Shown here in pieces: positions 33,781 to 41,749 of a DNA stretch of 43,203 nt. Position numbers and translations under genes: made by a program. Source of the DNA: Bacteroidales bacterium (lineage in GTDB: Bacteria > Bacteroidota > Bacteroidia > Bacteroidales > UBA932); NCBI GenBank assembly GCA_017617475.1, contig JAFZWC010000087.1, positions 1 through 43,203 on the forward strand, given 5' to 3'. Numbering within the stretch: position 1 is the first letter of the stretch; every line of letters starts with the position of its first letter. The notes beneath the pieces were generated by a model. The model did not search any database. It was not told the origin of the DNA and saw only the letters and a list, made by a program, of their open reading frames with translations.

Positions 33781-35006
33781 AACTTGCCTTGTTCTCCCAG
33801 ATGGGAATCCTTGAATCCTAAGAAATAGAGTACGCCGTCCAGGCCGATGGTGCTCAGGCTCTGCCGGGCTTCCTTCTTCACGCGCGGCTTGGCATGGAAG
33901 GCTATGCCCAGACCGGCCTCCAGCAGCATGGGGAGGTCGTTGGCGCCGTCTCCGACGGCAATGGTCTGCGCCAGGTTCACGTGCTCGGTCATGGCGATGA
34001 GCTTCAGAAGGTCCGCTTTGCGGCGGCCGTCCACAATCTCGCCCACATAGCGGCCGGTGAGTTTGCCGTCGTCTCCCACCTCCAACTCGTTGGCATATAC
34101 ATAGTCAATTCCGTACTTGCGTTGAAGGTATTCTCCGAAGAAGGTGAATCCGCCGCTGAGGATGGCGATCTTGTAGCCGCAGGTTTTGAGAACGGACATG
34201 AGACGGTCTGTTCCTTCCGTAACGGGAAGATGGTCTGCAATATCCTGCATTACAGATATATCTAGTCCCTTAAGTAAAGCGACCCTTTCGGTAAAGCTCT
34301 CCTTGAAATCAATTTCTCCACGCATGGCGCGTTCGGTAATGGCGGCCACCTGATCACCTACGCCGTGACGGCGGGCCAGCTCGTCAATACACTCCGTCTG
34401 GATGAGGGTGGAGTCCATGTCGAAGCAGATGAGGCGGCGCATACGGCGGTACATGTCGTCTTTCTGGAAAGAGAAGTCCAGACCGGTCTCCGACCCCAGG
34501 TGCATCAGGGCACGTTGCATTTCGGCCCGGTTTTCCAGGGTACCGCGCACGGAGAATTCCACGCAGGCACGGACGTTCCGCTCCGGGTGCATGATGCTCA
34601 TACGGCCCGTCAGGCGCTTGATGGCATCTATGTTAAGGCCATGGTTGCTGATGACTTCCGACGCGGCCTGGATTTGCTTGGCGCTAAGGCTTCTGCCTAT
34701 GACGGTGAGAATATAGCGGTTCTTGCCCTGACGGCCCGCCCAGGCTTCGTAGTCTTCGTCCGAGATGGGCTCAAAGCCTATGGTCACACCCAGTTCGGTA
34801 ACCTTGAAGAGCAGTTCCTTCATCACCTGGCCGGAAACATTCTCGTCAATTCGGATGAGGATGCCCAGAGACAGGGTGCTGTGGATATCGGCCTGGCCGA
34901 TGTCCAGGATCTGGGCGTCGTAGCGCGCCAGAATGCTCATGATGGACGCCGTAAGACCAATCTGGTCCTTGCCGGAAATGCGGATGAGAATCTGTTCTTT
35001 CTTCAT
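33777..35006 (-). CDS. serB: Phosphoserine phosphatase with N-terminal ACT domains
   Basis: 409 residues. Two ACT-like regulatory domains (about 1-80 and 95-175, start QILIRISGKDQIGLTA) precede a HAD phosphatase: CFDMDSTLIQTECIDELA with the nucleophile Asp, AILSGGFTFF, and VGDGANDLPML. It makes L-serine from phosphoserine; the ACT domains suggest amino-acid control. I use ATG 35006 (MKKEQ); a TTG at 35015 is in frame. The promoter at 35013-35044 puts the transcript start within a few bases of this ATG. First gene of the minus-strand run ending with rmuC. Confidence 0.95.
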   Translation of the reverse strand: MKKEQILIRISGKDQIGLTASIMSILARYDAQILDIGQADIHSTLSLGILIRIDENVSGQVMKELLFKVTELGVTIGFEPISDEDYEAWAGRQGKNRYILTVIGRSLSAKQIQAASEVISNHGLNIDAIKRLTGRMSIMHPERNVRACVEFSVRGTLENRAEMQRALMHLGSETGLDFSFQKDDMYRRMRRLICFDMDSTLIQTECIDELARRHGVGDQVAAITERAMRGEIDFKESFTERVALLKGLDISVMQDIADHLPVTEGTDRLMSVLKTCGYKIAILSGGFTFFGEYLQRKYGIDYVYANELEVGDDGKLTGRYVGEIVDGRRKADLLKLIAMTEHVNLAQTIAVGDGANDLPMLLEAGLGIAFHAKPRVKKEARQSLSTIGLDGVLYFLGFKDSHLGEQGKL

Positions 35007-35012
35007 AGAAAA

Positions 35013-35044
35013 CAAATGTACGAAAAAAGAGCTTCTTATACAAA
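35013..35044 (-). promoter_or_regulatory. Promoter of serB, adjacent to the start codon
   Basis: Minus strand TTTG (35044-35041), 20 bases and TACATTTG (35020-35013). The -7 box ends 6 bases before the ATG, which implies a leaderless or nearly leaderless mRNA. Confidence 0.65.
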
Positions 35045-35072
35045 AATAGCCCTGCGGAAGGGCAGGGCTATT
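35045..35072 (-). terminator. Terminator of the second glycoside-oxidation cluster
   Basis: AATAGCCCTG (35045-35054) pairs with CAGGGCTATT (35063-35072); on the minus strand it is followed by TTTTG. It lies 20 bases past the isomerase stop and touches the serB -33 element. Confidence 0.8.
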
Positions 35073-35091
35073 CTTGATTCATGGGCTTCGC

Positions 35092-35979
35092 CTATTTGGC
35101 GTAGGTGGCTTTGACGAAGGGCGCCTCAAGCAAATAATCGGCGCTTTCCTTGAAGCTGATCAGGATGTCGTCGTGCTTGTAGCGCTCAATCTCTACCACG
35201 AAGTCTTCCAGGCCGGCCTTGTCGGCATTCTTGAAGATGGCGTCGAAGCCAACCATGCCGCTCTGGCCCACTTCCCACTCGTCCTTGATGTGGAGCATGG
35301 TGAAGCGGCCGGGATAGCGCTCGAAGTAATCTACGGGCGAGGCCTTTCCGATGACGGCCCAGTACACGTCCATCTGGAAGAACACCAGATCGGGGTCTGT
35401 GTGCTCCAGCATGTAGTCGTACATCACCTGGTCTTCCACTTTCTCGAACTCATAGGCGTGGTTGTGGTAGCCGTATTTGAGGCCGGCGGCCTTGCAGCGG
35501 CGGCCCACTTCGTTGAAATAGTCGCAGTAGACCTGGAGGTCGTGCAGGGTGGCCTGAAGGCCCATCCAGGGCGTTACCAGGTACTTCATGCCGGCCTTCT
35601 TGTGCACTTCGATGCACTTGTCCCACCATTCCAGGGCGGCGGAGAAATCTCCGCTGGTGAGCTGTTCAGGGGTTAAGCCGTGGGATACATGGGCGCTGAG
35701 GACCTTCATGCCGGCATCTTCCACCTTCTGTTTGAAGACTTCGGGTGTGTCTCCGTAGATGAGGCCTTTGTCTCCGTCATAGTTGGCGGTTTCCACGGCG
35801 GTGTATCCCATGGCGGCGATCGTCTTCAGGATATCGGCATAGTTTTCCGTGTTAAGGATACTGCGCGCAGAATACATCTGCACGCACATATCCTTCTTGA
35901 CAGGAGCCGCATCCTTGGGCGCGCAGGCAGGAAAAGCCATCATGGCAGCAAAGGCAAGGGCGATAATACTCCTTTTCAT
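35092..35979 (-). CDS. Sugar phosphate isomerase/epimerase-like TIM-barrel lipoprotein
   Basis: 295 residues. Lipoprotein signal with Cys19 (FPAC). TIM-barrel body with VQMYSARSIL at the first strand, HVSHGLTP, GYHNHAYEFEK, FFQMDVYWAV and MLHIKDEW, which carry the likely metal ligands (Glu, Asp, His, Glu). The family isomerises or epimerises sugars; with the Gfo/Idh and DUF1080 genes upstream it probably takes part in 3-keto-glycoside breakdown. One base separates it from the DUF1080 gene. Confidence 0.87.
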   Translation of the reverse strand: MKRSIIALAFAAMMAFPACAPKDAAPVKKDMCVQMYSARSILNTENYADILKTIAAMGYTAVETANYDGDKGLIYGDTPEVFKQKVEDAGMKVLSAHVSHGLTPEQLTSGDFSAALEWWDKCIEVHKKAGMKYLVTPWMGLQATLHDLQVYCDYFNEVGRRCKAAGLKYGYHNHAYEFEKVEDQVMYDYMLEHTDPDLVFFQMDVYWAVIGKASPVDYFERYPGRFTMLHIKDEWEVGQSGMVGFDAIFKNADKAGLEDFVVEIERYKHDDILISFKESADYLLEAPFVKATYAK

Positions 35980-35980
35980 A

Positions 35981-36823
35981 TTAGTCCATCAGTTTGATAC
36001 GGATGTTGCGGTACCACACGTCGTCGCCGTGGTCCTGCAGGCCGAAATAGCCCTCGTGGTTCTCGCCGCCGCAGTTGTTCAGCAGTTCGAAAGCGAGGGG
36101 CCAGTCCTTCTGGCTGAATTTGCTGGCCTGGAGCATGTCGGTCCACTGCTGGGTCCACAGGTGATATTCCAGCACCTTGACATCGTTCTGGAAATGCACC
36201 ACGGTGCCCTTGTAAACCAGGATCTTGGTCTTGTTCCACTCACCGTAGGGATTCTGGTTCTGGGGAACGGCGGGGATCATGTCGTACAGGGACGCGGACT
36301 GACGGTTGCCGTCAACGCCCAGGAGAGCATCCGGGTGGTTGGCGTTGTCCAGCACCTGGTATTCCGGAGCGGAGATGTAGATGGGCTCGTAACGGTCGTT
36401 TCCGTTCTCGTCCTTGGTGGTGACTTCCTTGGCCAGGTAGAAGATGCCGGAGTTGCCTCCCTTGGAGATCTTCCATTCCAGTTCCAGGGTGAAGTTCTTG
36501 AACTGATGGGCGAAGATGATGTCTCCGCCTTCGCCGGTCTGGCCTTCGCCGGTGCCGGTGCCGTTGAACTTGAGGGCGCCCTCGTCAATGGTCCAGCGGG
36601 AAGGGAGTTCCGTCTTTCCGTAACCGCGCCAGCCCTTGGTGGAGGTGCCGTCGAAAAGGATTACGTAGCCGTCTTCATCTACCGGGAATTCATCCAGGTT
36701 CACCTGAGGGGCTTCCACTACCGTGTAGGCGGGAACGCCGCCCTGCTGCTTATTGTTGTTTTTGCAAGATACAGCGCACATGACCAGAAGGGTTGCTGCA
36801 GATAAGAATAGCAGTTTTTTCAT
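35981..36823 (-). CDS. DUF1080 (3-keto-disaccharide hydrolase-like) lipoprotein
   Basis: 280 residues. Lipoprotein signal (Cys20, or Cys16). The DUF1080 concanavalin-like fold is shown by YVILFDGTSTKGWRGYG, NFTLELEWKISKGGNSGIF and the C-terminal GYFGLQDHGDDVWYRNIRI. Members split 3-keto-glycosides after a partner oxidoreductase has oxidised C3. The partner is encoded 23 bases upstream and an isomerase 1 base downstream. Confidence 0.9.
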   Translation of the reverse strand: MKKLLFLSAATLLVMCAVSCKNNNKQQGGVPAYTVVEAPQVNLDEFPVDEDGYVILFDGTSTKGWRGYGKTELPSRWTIDEGALKFNGTGTGEGQTGEGGDIIFAHQFKNFTLELEWKISKGGNSGIFYLAKEVTTKDENGNDRYEPIYISAPEYQVLDNANHPDALLGVDGNRQSASLYDMIPAVPQNQNPYGEWNKTKILVYKGTVVHFQNDVKVLEYHLWTQQWTDMLQASKFSQKDWPLAFELLNNCGGENHEGYFGLQDHGDDVWYRNIRIKLMD

Positions 36824-36846
36824 ATTATTAATTCGTTTTACTTGGT

Positions 36847-38331
36847 TTAGTCTTTGGGCATTTCCGGCAGCACCCAGCCGTCACGGAAGACGGGTTTGAT
36901 GAGTTCTGCTGCATACTGGTTGGCATCTACGGGATCTGTGTACACGTTCTCGAACGTGGGGTGACCGTCGTGGATGGAGAATCCGTCATGGATCATGGTC
37001 TGGATGGTGGCATCCTTGGGGATGTTGGTGAATTTCATGTTCTCACCGTCCCATTCCAGTTCCATGTTCAGGCTCTGCAGGCGCACGGCAACCACACCCA
37101 TGGCCACCATTTCATTGAACGGACCGGCCTGGGCGAAGTCGGATACGCAGGGCACGCGGTAGTCGGGGTCTTCCTTGCAGGCGCGGACCCAGTCCTGCTG
37201 GTGGGAGGTCTTAACCACGCGCAGCACGTGCGGGACCTCGGGGTTACGGCCGCTCAGCAGGTACGGGTTAACACCGTAGCAACCGCAGATAAGGGTGTCC
37301 TTGGTGCCGTAGAAAATGAGGCAGCCGCCGGAATCGTTGAGATTCTTGCCGACGGGAAGGCCTTCGGGACGGTCGGGCAGGATGCCGCCGTCGGTCCAGT
37401 TCACCACTACCTCGGGCATGGCCACCTTGGGCATGTTGTCACGGGCGGGGAAGACGAAGCGCACCTTCTCGGCCTGGGGGCAGGATTCAGTGAGGAGGGC
37501 GGTGGAGCTGCCCTGTACCTTGGTGGGATAACCCAGCTTCAGGGCTGCAAATACGGGATGCAGGATGTGGCAGGCCATGTCGCCCAGGGCGCCGGTGCCG
37601 AAATCCCACCAGCCGCGGAAATTCCAGGGAGTATAGATGGAATGGTAAGGACGCATGGGGGCGGGGCCGATGAAGCAGTCCCAGTTCATGGTCTTGGGCA
37701 CTTTTTCCGCCTTGGCGGGGCGCTCCAGGCCCTGGGGCCAGATGGGACGGTCCGTGAAGGCATCAACGCGGGTGACTTCGCCGATTTCGCCGTTCCAGAT
37801 CCATTCGCATACTTTGCGGACACCTTCGGCCGAGGCACCCTGGTTACCCATCTGGGTGGCTACGCGGTGCTTCTTGGCCAGCTTGGTGAGCAGGCGGGAC
37901 TCGTAAACGGTACGGGTGAGGGGCTTTTCGCAGTAGACGTGCTTACCGGCTGCGATGGCTTCCGCGGCGATGATGGCGTGCGTGTGGTCGGCCGTTGCTA
38001 CAATAACGGCATCGGCCTCAGGCAGCAACTCCTTGAACATGACGCGGTAGTCGCTGTACTTCTTGGCGTTGGGGTAGGTTTTGAACACGTGGTCGGCATA
38101 CTTCCAGTCCACGTCGCACAGGCCGATGATTTCTTCGGTCTTGGCTACCTCCGCAATGTCCGCGGCGCCACGGCCGCCGATACCCACGGCGAGGACCTTC
38201 AGTTTACGGTCCATGGGCGGCGGGGGAACGTCCTTGGCTTTGGCGAATACCGATTTGGGGGCCACGGCCAGACCTACGGCGGCGGCGGTTCCAGCTTTCA
38301 GGAACGATCTTCTGGATAATTCTTTGGTCAT
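36847..38331 (-). CDS. Gfo/Idh/MocA-family oxidoreductase, Tat-exported
   Basis: 494 residues. Tat signal SRRSFLKAG (RR at 7-8), no lipobox Cys, so probably soluble in the periplasm. Rossmann motif VGIGGRGAADI, the EKP motif (CEKPLTRTV) and GALGDMACHILHPVF, as in the bacterial oxidoreductases that act on glycosides. It is likely to oxidise or reduce C3 of a sugar, supplying the DUF1080 hydrolase. Longer than the related protein at 18911-20254 and not a recent copy. First gene of a three-gene operon; inverted repeats upstream (38354-38404) may be control sites. Confidence 0.9.
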   Translation of the reverse strand: MTKELSRRSFLKAGTAAAVGLAVAPKSVFAKAKDVPPPPMDRKLKVLAVGIGGRGAADIAEVAKTEEIIGLCDVDWKYADHVFKTYPNAKKYSDYRVMFKELLPEADAVIVATADHTHAIIAAEAIAAGKHVYCEKPLTRTVYESRLLTKLAKKHRVATQMGNQGASAEGVRKVCEWIWNGEIGEVTRVDAFTDRPIWPQGLERPAKAEKVPKTMNWDCFIGPAPMRPYHSIYTPWNFRGWWDFGTGALGDMACHILHPVFAALKLGYPTKVQGSSTALLTESCPQAEKVRFVFPARDNMPKVAMPEVVVNWTDGGILPDRPEGLPVGKNLNDSGGCLIFYGTKDTLICGCYGVNPYLLSGRNPEVPHVLRVVKTSHQQDWVRACKEDPDYRVPCVSDFAQAGPFNEMVAMGVVAVRLQSLNMELEWDGENMKFTNIPKDATIQTMIHDGFSIHDGHPTFENVYTDPVDANQYAAELIKPVFRDGWVLPEMPKD

Positions 38332-38353
38332 AAAATAGTGTTTTGGGTTTAAA

Positions 38354-38404
38354 TTGTTGCTTCCTCAACAAATTGTGATAAATATAATTCTTTTTTAAGA
38401 ATTA
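38354..38404. promoter_or_regulatory. Two inverted repeats in a divergent promoter region
   Basis: TTGTTG (38354-38359), 6 bases, CAACAA (38366-38371); and TAATTCTT (38385-38392), TTTT, AAGAATTA (38397-38404). Both are perfect and lie between the oxidoreductase and transporter genes. They could be regulator sites for the glycoside cluster; no regulator gene is nearby. Confidence 0.4.
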
Positions 38405-38459
38405 TCAAAATATTAACGCCTTCCATTAAAGATAAATACTGGAATTCGTGAAAATTCAG

Positions 38460-38467
38460 TAAATTTG
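38460..38467 (+). promoter_or_regulatory. -7 box of the CorC-type gene
   Basis: TAAATTTG matches TAnnTTTG, 18 bases before ATG 38486. It overlaps the in-frame TTG at 38465, which argues against that start. No clear -33 element. Confidence 0.5.
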
Positions 38468-38485
38468 CGAATAGAAATAAAGACT

Positions 38486-39550
38486 ATGGCCCTCCTCGTC
38501 ATATACCTGCTGTTGACAATGAGCATTTCTTTCCTTTGCTCGTTGCTGGAATCCGTGCTCATGTCAACCCCCATCTCTTACCTGACCATGAAAGAAGACG
38601 AGGGAGACAAAAACGCCGCCCTCCTGATGAAGTTCAAGCAGGACCCCGACCGCCCACTGAGCGCCATCCTGTCCCTGAATACCATTGCCAACACCCTGGG
38701 CGCTGCCGCCGTGGGTCACCAGGCCACACTCCTGAGCGGGGACCACTTCTTCGGCATAGTGAGCGCAGTCATGACGGTCCTTATCCTGGTTTTCTCCGAG
38801 ATTGTGCCCAAAACCATCGGCACGTCCCACTGGAAAGACCTCCTCTGGCTGGCCCGCATCATGAATTTCCTGGTGTACCTGCTTTTCCCCATTGTCTGGC
38901 TCATTGACAAGCTGCACAACAGCATCTCGGACGAAGATCCGGATCTGGGCATCTCCCGCGAGGAAGTGTCGGCCATGGCCAATATGGGCGAGGAAGAAGG
39001 CGTGCTGGACAACAGCGAGAACAAGGTTATCCAGAATATCATCAAACTGGACGACATCAAGGCCTACGACATCATGACGCCGCGCATTGTGGCCGCCATC
39101 GCCCCGGAATCCATGACACTGAGGCAGTTCTACAAGCAGGAAGAGCTCTCGCACAACTCCCGCATTCCGGTATATTCCGATTCCCCAGAGTTCATTACGG
39201 GATACATCCTGCGTTACGACGCCTTGGAGAATCTGGCCGAAGACAAGTTTGACATGCGCCTGAAGAGCATCAAGCGCAAGATTGCCGCCTTCCACGAAGA
39301 AACGTCCGTGTCGGACATCTGGGAAAGCCTCCTCAAGACCAAGGACCAGATTGCCCTCATTATTGACGATTACGGCTGCTTCCAGGGCATCATCACGCTG
39401 GAAGACATTATGGAAACCATTCTGGGAATGGAGATTATAGACGAGAACGACACCATTACGGATATGCAGCAATATGCCAAGGAGCGCTGGCTCAAACGCA
39501 AGAACCAGTACAAGCAGATTGTGCTGCCAGACGATGACGCGGAAGACTAG
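38486..39550 (+). CDS. CNNM/CorC-type (DUF21-CBS) membrane transporter
   Basis: 354 residues from ATG 38486. DUF21 domain with four membrane segments (about 1-140, containing SLNTIANTLGAAAVG and FSEIVPKTIG), then a CBS pair (IMTPRIVAAI; ALIIDDYGCFQGIITLEDIMETILG). The usual C-terminal CorC_HlyC domain after the CBS pair is missing; the protein ends in a short charged tail. Relatives are implicated in magnesium or other cation handling. It converges on mutY with a 4-base overlap. Confidence 0.9.
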   Translation: MALLVIYLLLTMSISFLCSLLESVLMSTPISYLTMKEDEGDKNAALLMKFKQDPDRPLSAILSLNTIANTLGAAAVGHQATLLSGDHFFGIVSAVMTVLILVFSEIVPKTIGTSHWKDLLWLARIMNFLVYLLFPIVWLIDKLHNSISDEDPDLGISREEVSAMANMGEEEGVLDNSENKVIQNIIKLDDIKAYDIMTPRIVAAIAPESMTLRQFYKQEELSHNSRIPVYSDSPEFITGYILRYDALENLAEDKFDMRLKSIKRKIAAFHEETSVSDIWESLLKTKDQIALIIDDYGCFQGIITLEDIMETILGMEIIDENDTITDMQQYAKERWLKRKNQYKQIVLPDDDAED

Positions 39551-40578
39551 GGAAGGGCTTCCAGAAGCAGTTCGAACAGGCGGGGCTTGGCGTAGTTGTC
39601 AAGCTCCGTTTCTTTTATCCAGAAGTAGCCTTCCGGCAATTCCGGCCGATTCTCCGGCTCCCACAGATAGAAGTCGCAGATAAGGGTCCGATGCGTAAGC
39701 TGGTGCCTGACGCCCTTTCGAATCAACTCAGCTTCGGAAAATTGGTTTTTCGCAAAGCCTTGCGAAAAATAATTTTCCGAAGCCAACGGCTCAGCAGAAA
39801 GCTTCGCCAATGGCTCATAGAGTCCTTGCCAGATGTCTCCAGAACCTCTTTTGCGGATAGCAGTGTAGCCTCCGCAACGGACATAAATGTAGCTAAAACG
39901 GCGCTCCTGCACCTTGGCTGCGGGTTTCTTGAGGGGCAGCAACTCCACCCGCCCGGTGCGGAAAGCGTTGCAGGAACCCTGCAGGGGACAGGTAAGGCAG
40001 TCCGGGTTCTTGGGGGTGCACTGCAGCGCTCCGAAGTCCATTATGCCCTGGTTGAACCGGGCAGGGGAGTCCTGAGGGAGAAGCTGGTTGGCGAGTTCGG
40101 TGAATTCCTTTTTGGCTTCCGTGGTGCCCACGGGGGTGGTAAGACCGAAATGGCGGGCCAGCACGCGGTAAACGTTTCCGTCCACCACCGCGGCCAGAAG
40201 GCCGAAGCAGATGGAACCTATGGCGGCGGCAGTGTAATCACCTACGCCTTTGAGACTCCGTATGCCTTCCAGGGTATCCGGAAAGGCGCCCAAGGCCACA
40301 ATCTGTTTGGCGGCGGCGTGAAGGTTGCGGGCACGGGAATAGTATCCCAGGCCCTCCCAGAGGCGCAGGACCTCGTCTTCGGTGGCATCGGCCAAGTCCT
40401 TGACGGTAGGGAAGCGGTCCATGAAACGGTGCCAATAAGCCGTCCCCTGGGCTATACGGGTTTGCTGGAGGATGATTTCACTGAGCCACACCGCATACGG
40501 ATCCCCGGTCCTCCGCCAGGGCAAATCCCGGGCGTTCTCGGAGTACCACTCAAGGATAATGCGGCTGAAGGGGTTCAC
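39547..40578 (-). CDS. mutY: A/G-specific adenine glycosylase with coding palindrome
   Basis: 343 residues from GTG 40578, which overlaps the maf stop (GTGA); the frame is open further up but that part reads through maf. The catalytic Glu34 (SEIILQQTRI), helix-hairpin-helix LKGVGDYTAAAIGS, catalytic Asp133 (VVDGNVYRV) and the 4Fe-4S cysteines C187-x6-C194-x2-C197-x5-C203 are all present, followed by a NUDIX-like C-terminal domain that recognises 8-oxoguanine (GDIWQGLYEPL). It removes adenine opposite 8-oxoG. Residues 267-283 come from the palindromic element and lie in a loop of the C-terminal domain. Confidence 0.95.
   Translation of the reverse strand: MNPFSRIILEWYSENARDLPWRRTGDPYAVWLSEIILQQTRIAQGTAYWHRFMDRFPTVKDLADATEDEVLRLWEGLGYYSRARNLHAAAKQIVALGAFPDTLEGIRSLKGVGDYTAAAIGSICFGLLAAVVDGNVYRVLARHFGLTTPVGTTEAKKEFTELANQLLPQDSPARFNQGIMDFGALQCTPKNPDCLTCPLQGSCNAFRTGRVELLPLKKPAAKVQERRFSYIYVRCGGYTAIRKRGSGDIWQGLYEPLAKLSAEPLASENYFSQGFAKNQFSEAELIRKGVRHQLTHRTLICDFYLWEPENRPELPEGYFWIKETELDNYAKPRLFELLLEALP
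39730..39784 (-). repeat. Coding palindromic element, copy C (in mutY)
   Basis: 55 bp with the same stem plan; only the outermost pair (1:55) is broken. In the gene frame it encodes SENYFSQGFAKNQFSEA (residues 267-283). It is 51/55 identical to copy A and 50/55 to copy B by hand alignment. The preceding residues SAEPLA resemble SARPAA before copy A. Confidence 0.93.
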
Positions 40579-41171
40579 GCGAATCTCTGTAAGGCTTCGT
40601 ATACGCGCTGGACGGGGAAGCCCACCACGTTGAAGTAAGAACCCTCGATGCGGGTGATGCCAATATGGCCTATCCATTCCTGGATAGCATAGGCCCCCGC
40701 TTTGTCAAAGGGCTTGTAAGTGTCTACGTAATAGGTGATTTCGGTCTCGGAAAGGGGTTTGAACCACACCTCTGTGGTAACATCGAAGGTTTCCTCACGG
40801 GAGGCGCTTCGCAAGGTGACGGCGGTGGTTACGTGATGTTCGCGGCCGGAGAGGTCCCGGAGCATTCGGCAAGCGTCTTCCCGGTCTTTGGGTTTGCCCA
40901 GAATCTCACCGGGGTTGCCGCCCGAAGGCGGGAGGATGACCATGGTGTCGGCCGTGATCAGGATTTCGTTCTCCCGCAAGGGGCGGTGGAAGCCGTGCGA
41001 CTTGCCCTGGGACATGAGGCGGGGTACCTGGTCATAGGGGATATCTGAACTGAAGGATTCCTCGAAGTTGTTATTAGTATCAACCTCAAAATCAATGTCT
41101 AATCCTTTTAGTAATTCACGCCTTCTTGGGGAATTGCTGCCCAGGATGATATGCTTGGAACGAAGGTCCAT
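40575..41171 (-). CDS. maf: Maf-type nucleotide pyrophosphatase
   Basis: 198 residues, full length. Maf signature ILGSNSPRRRELLKG at the start, the catalytic ITADTMVIL and the conserved GKPKDREDACRML and AGAYAIQEW. It hydrolyses non-canonical or surplus nucleoside triphosphates (dTTP/UTP type) to monophosphates and is linked to septum control. Its stop overlaps the GTG of mutY and 3 bases separate it from the kdsC-like gene; both neighbours in house-cleaning and repair. Confidence 0.94.
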   Translation of the reverse strand: MDLRSKHIILGSNSPRRRELLKGLDIDFEVDTNNNFEESFSSDIPYDQVPRLMSQGKSHGFHRPLRENEILITADTMVILPPSGGNPGEILGKPKDREDACRMLRDLSGREHHVTTAVTLRSASREETFDVTTEVWFKPLSETEITYYVDTYKPFDKAGAYAIQEWIGHIGITRIEGSYFNVVGFPVQRVYEALQRFA

Positions 41172-41174
41172 GAC

Positions 41175-41696
41175 TTAGAATTGCCGCTTGTATTGTTCCG
41201 GGTCAAAGTTCCATTTTCCCTGCTTTTTCAGGGTCTTTTCGATGGCTTCCCTGAGGCAGCCCTTGCCGCCGGGAGCGTCGGTTATCCAGTCGGCTACTTT
41301 CTGAACTTCCGGTACGGCGTCGGAAGGGCAAACGCCGCAGCCGCAGGCCTCCATGACTTCAATATCCGGAACATCGTCCCCGAAGTACATCACTTCTTCA
41401 GGTGAAAGGTTATAACGTTCACAGAATAAAGTGAATTCGTCCATCTTGTTTCTGCAGTGCAGGAACACGTCCTCAGGCTTGACTCCGCTGGCCTTCATGC
41501 GGATGCGGATAGTTTCCGAGCTGCCGCCCGTAATCACTGCCACAGGGTACCCGTTCATGGCTGCCATGCGGATGCCGAAGCCGTCTTTTGCGTCGTATAT
41601 ACGGAGAAAATCGCCCTCTGAGGAACAGAGAAGGCTGCCGTCCGTGGCCACCCCGTCAATGTCGAAGGCAAATGCCTTAATGTTTGATAAATTCAT
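41175..41696 (-). CDS. KdsC-like HAD phosphatase (KDO 8-phosphate phosphatase)
   Basis: 173 residues, typical for KdsC. HAD motifs FDIDGVATDG (nucleophile Asp), VITGGSS, and MYFGDDVPDIEVM, with KDGFGIRMAA and the late GGKGCLREAIE that form the tetramer active-site tail. It most likely removes phosphate from KDO 8-phosphate for lipopolysaccharide core; YrbI-type relatives act on other sugar acids. It sits 53 bases downstream of the DUF3467 gene, with a repeat remnant in between. Confidence 0.9.
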   Translation of the reverse strand: MNLSNIKAFAFDIDGVATDGSLLCSSEGDFLRIYDAKDGFGIRMAAMNGYPVAVITGGSSETIRIRMKASGVKPEDVFLHCRNKMDEFTLFCERYNLSPEEVMYFGDDVPDIEVMEACGCGVCPSDAVPEVQKVADWITDAPGGKGCLREAIEKTLKKQGKWNFDPEQYKRQF

Positions 41697-41710
41697 ATTG
41701 TATTGGCGTA

Positions 41711-41745
41711 CAGATCCTTCGTCGCTAGTGCTCCTCAGGATGACA
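41711..41745. repeat. Intergenic palindromic repeat remnant
   Basis: AGATCCTTCG...CTCAGGATGACA matches the general form of a widely scattered intergenic repeat (AGAtcCTTCG...AGGATGACA) seen in many bacterial genomes. ATCCT and AGGAT can pair. It fills most of the gap between the DUF3467 and kdsC-like genes. Confidence 0.4.
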
Positions 41746-41749
41746 AGGA

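Noticed and set aside
32215..33828. 537-residue open frame on the plus strand
   Set aside because: It lies opposite the MscS channel gene, has low-complexity His/Gly/Gln-rich content and no family likeness; it is a shadow frame of GC-rich coding DNA.
36961..38319. 452-residue open frame on the plus strand
   Set aside because: Antisense to the Tat-exported oxidoreductase; composition of a shadow frame.
25736..39784. The three similar palindromes as a CRISPR array or intrinsic terminators
   Set aside because: They are kilobases apart, lie inside open genes in frame and have no T run after the stem, so neither explanation fits.
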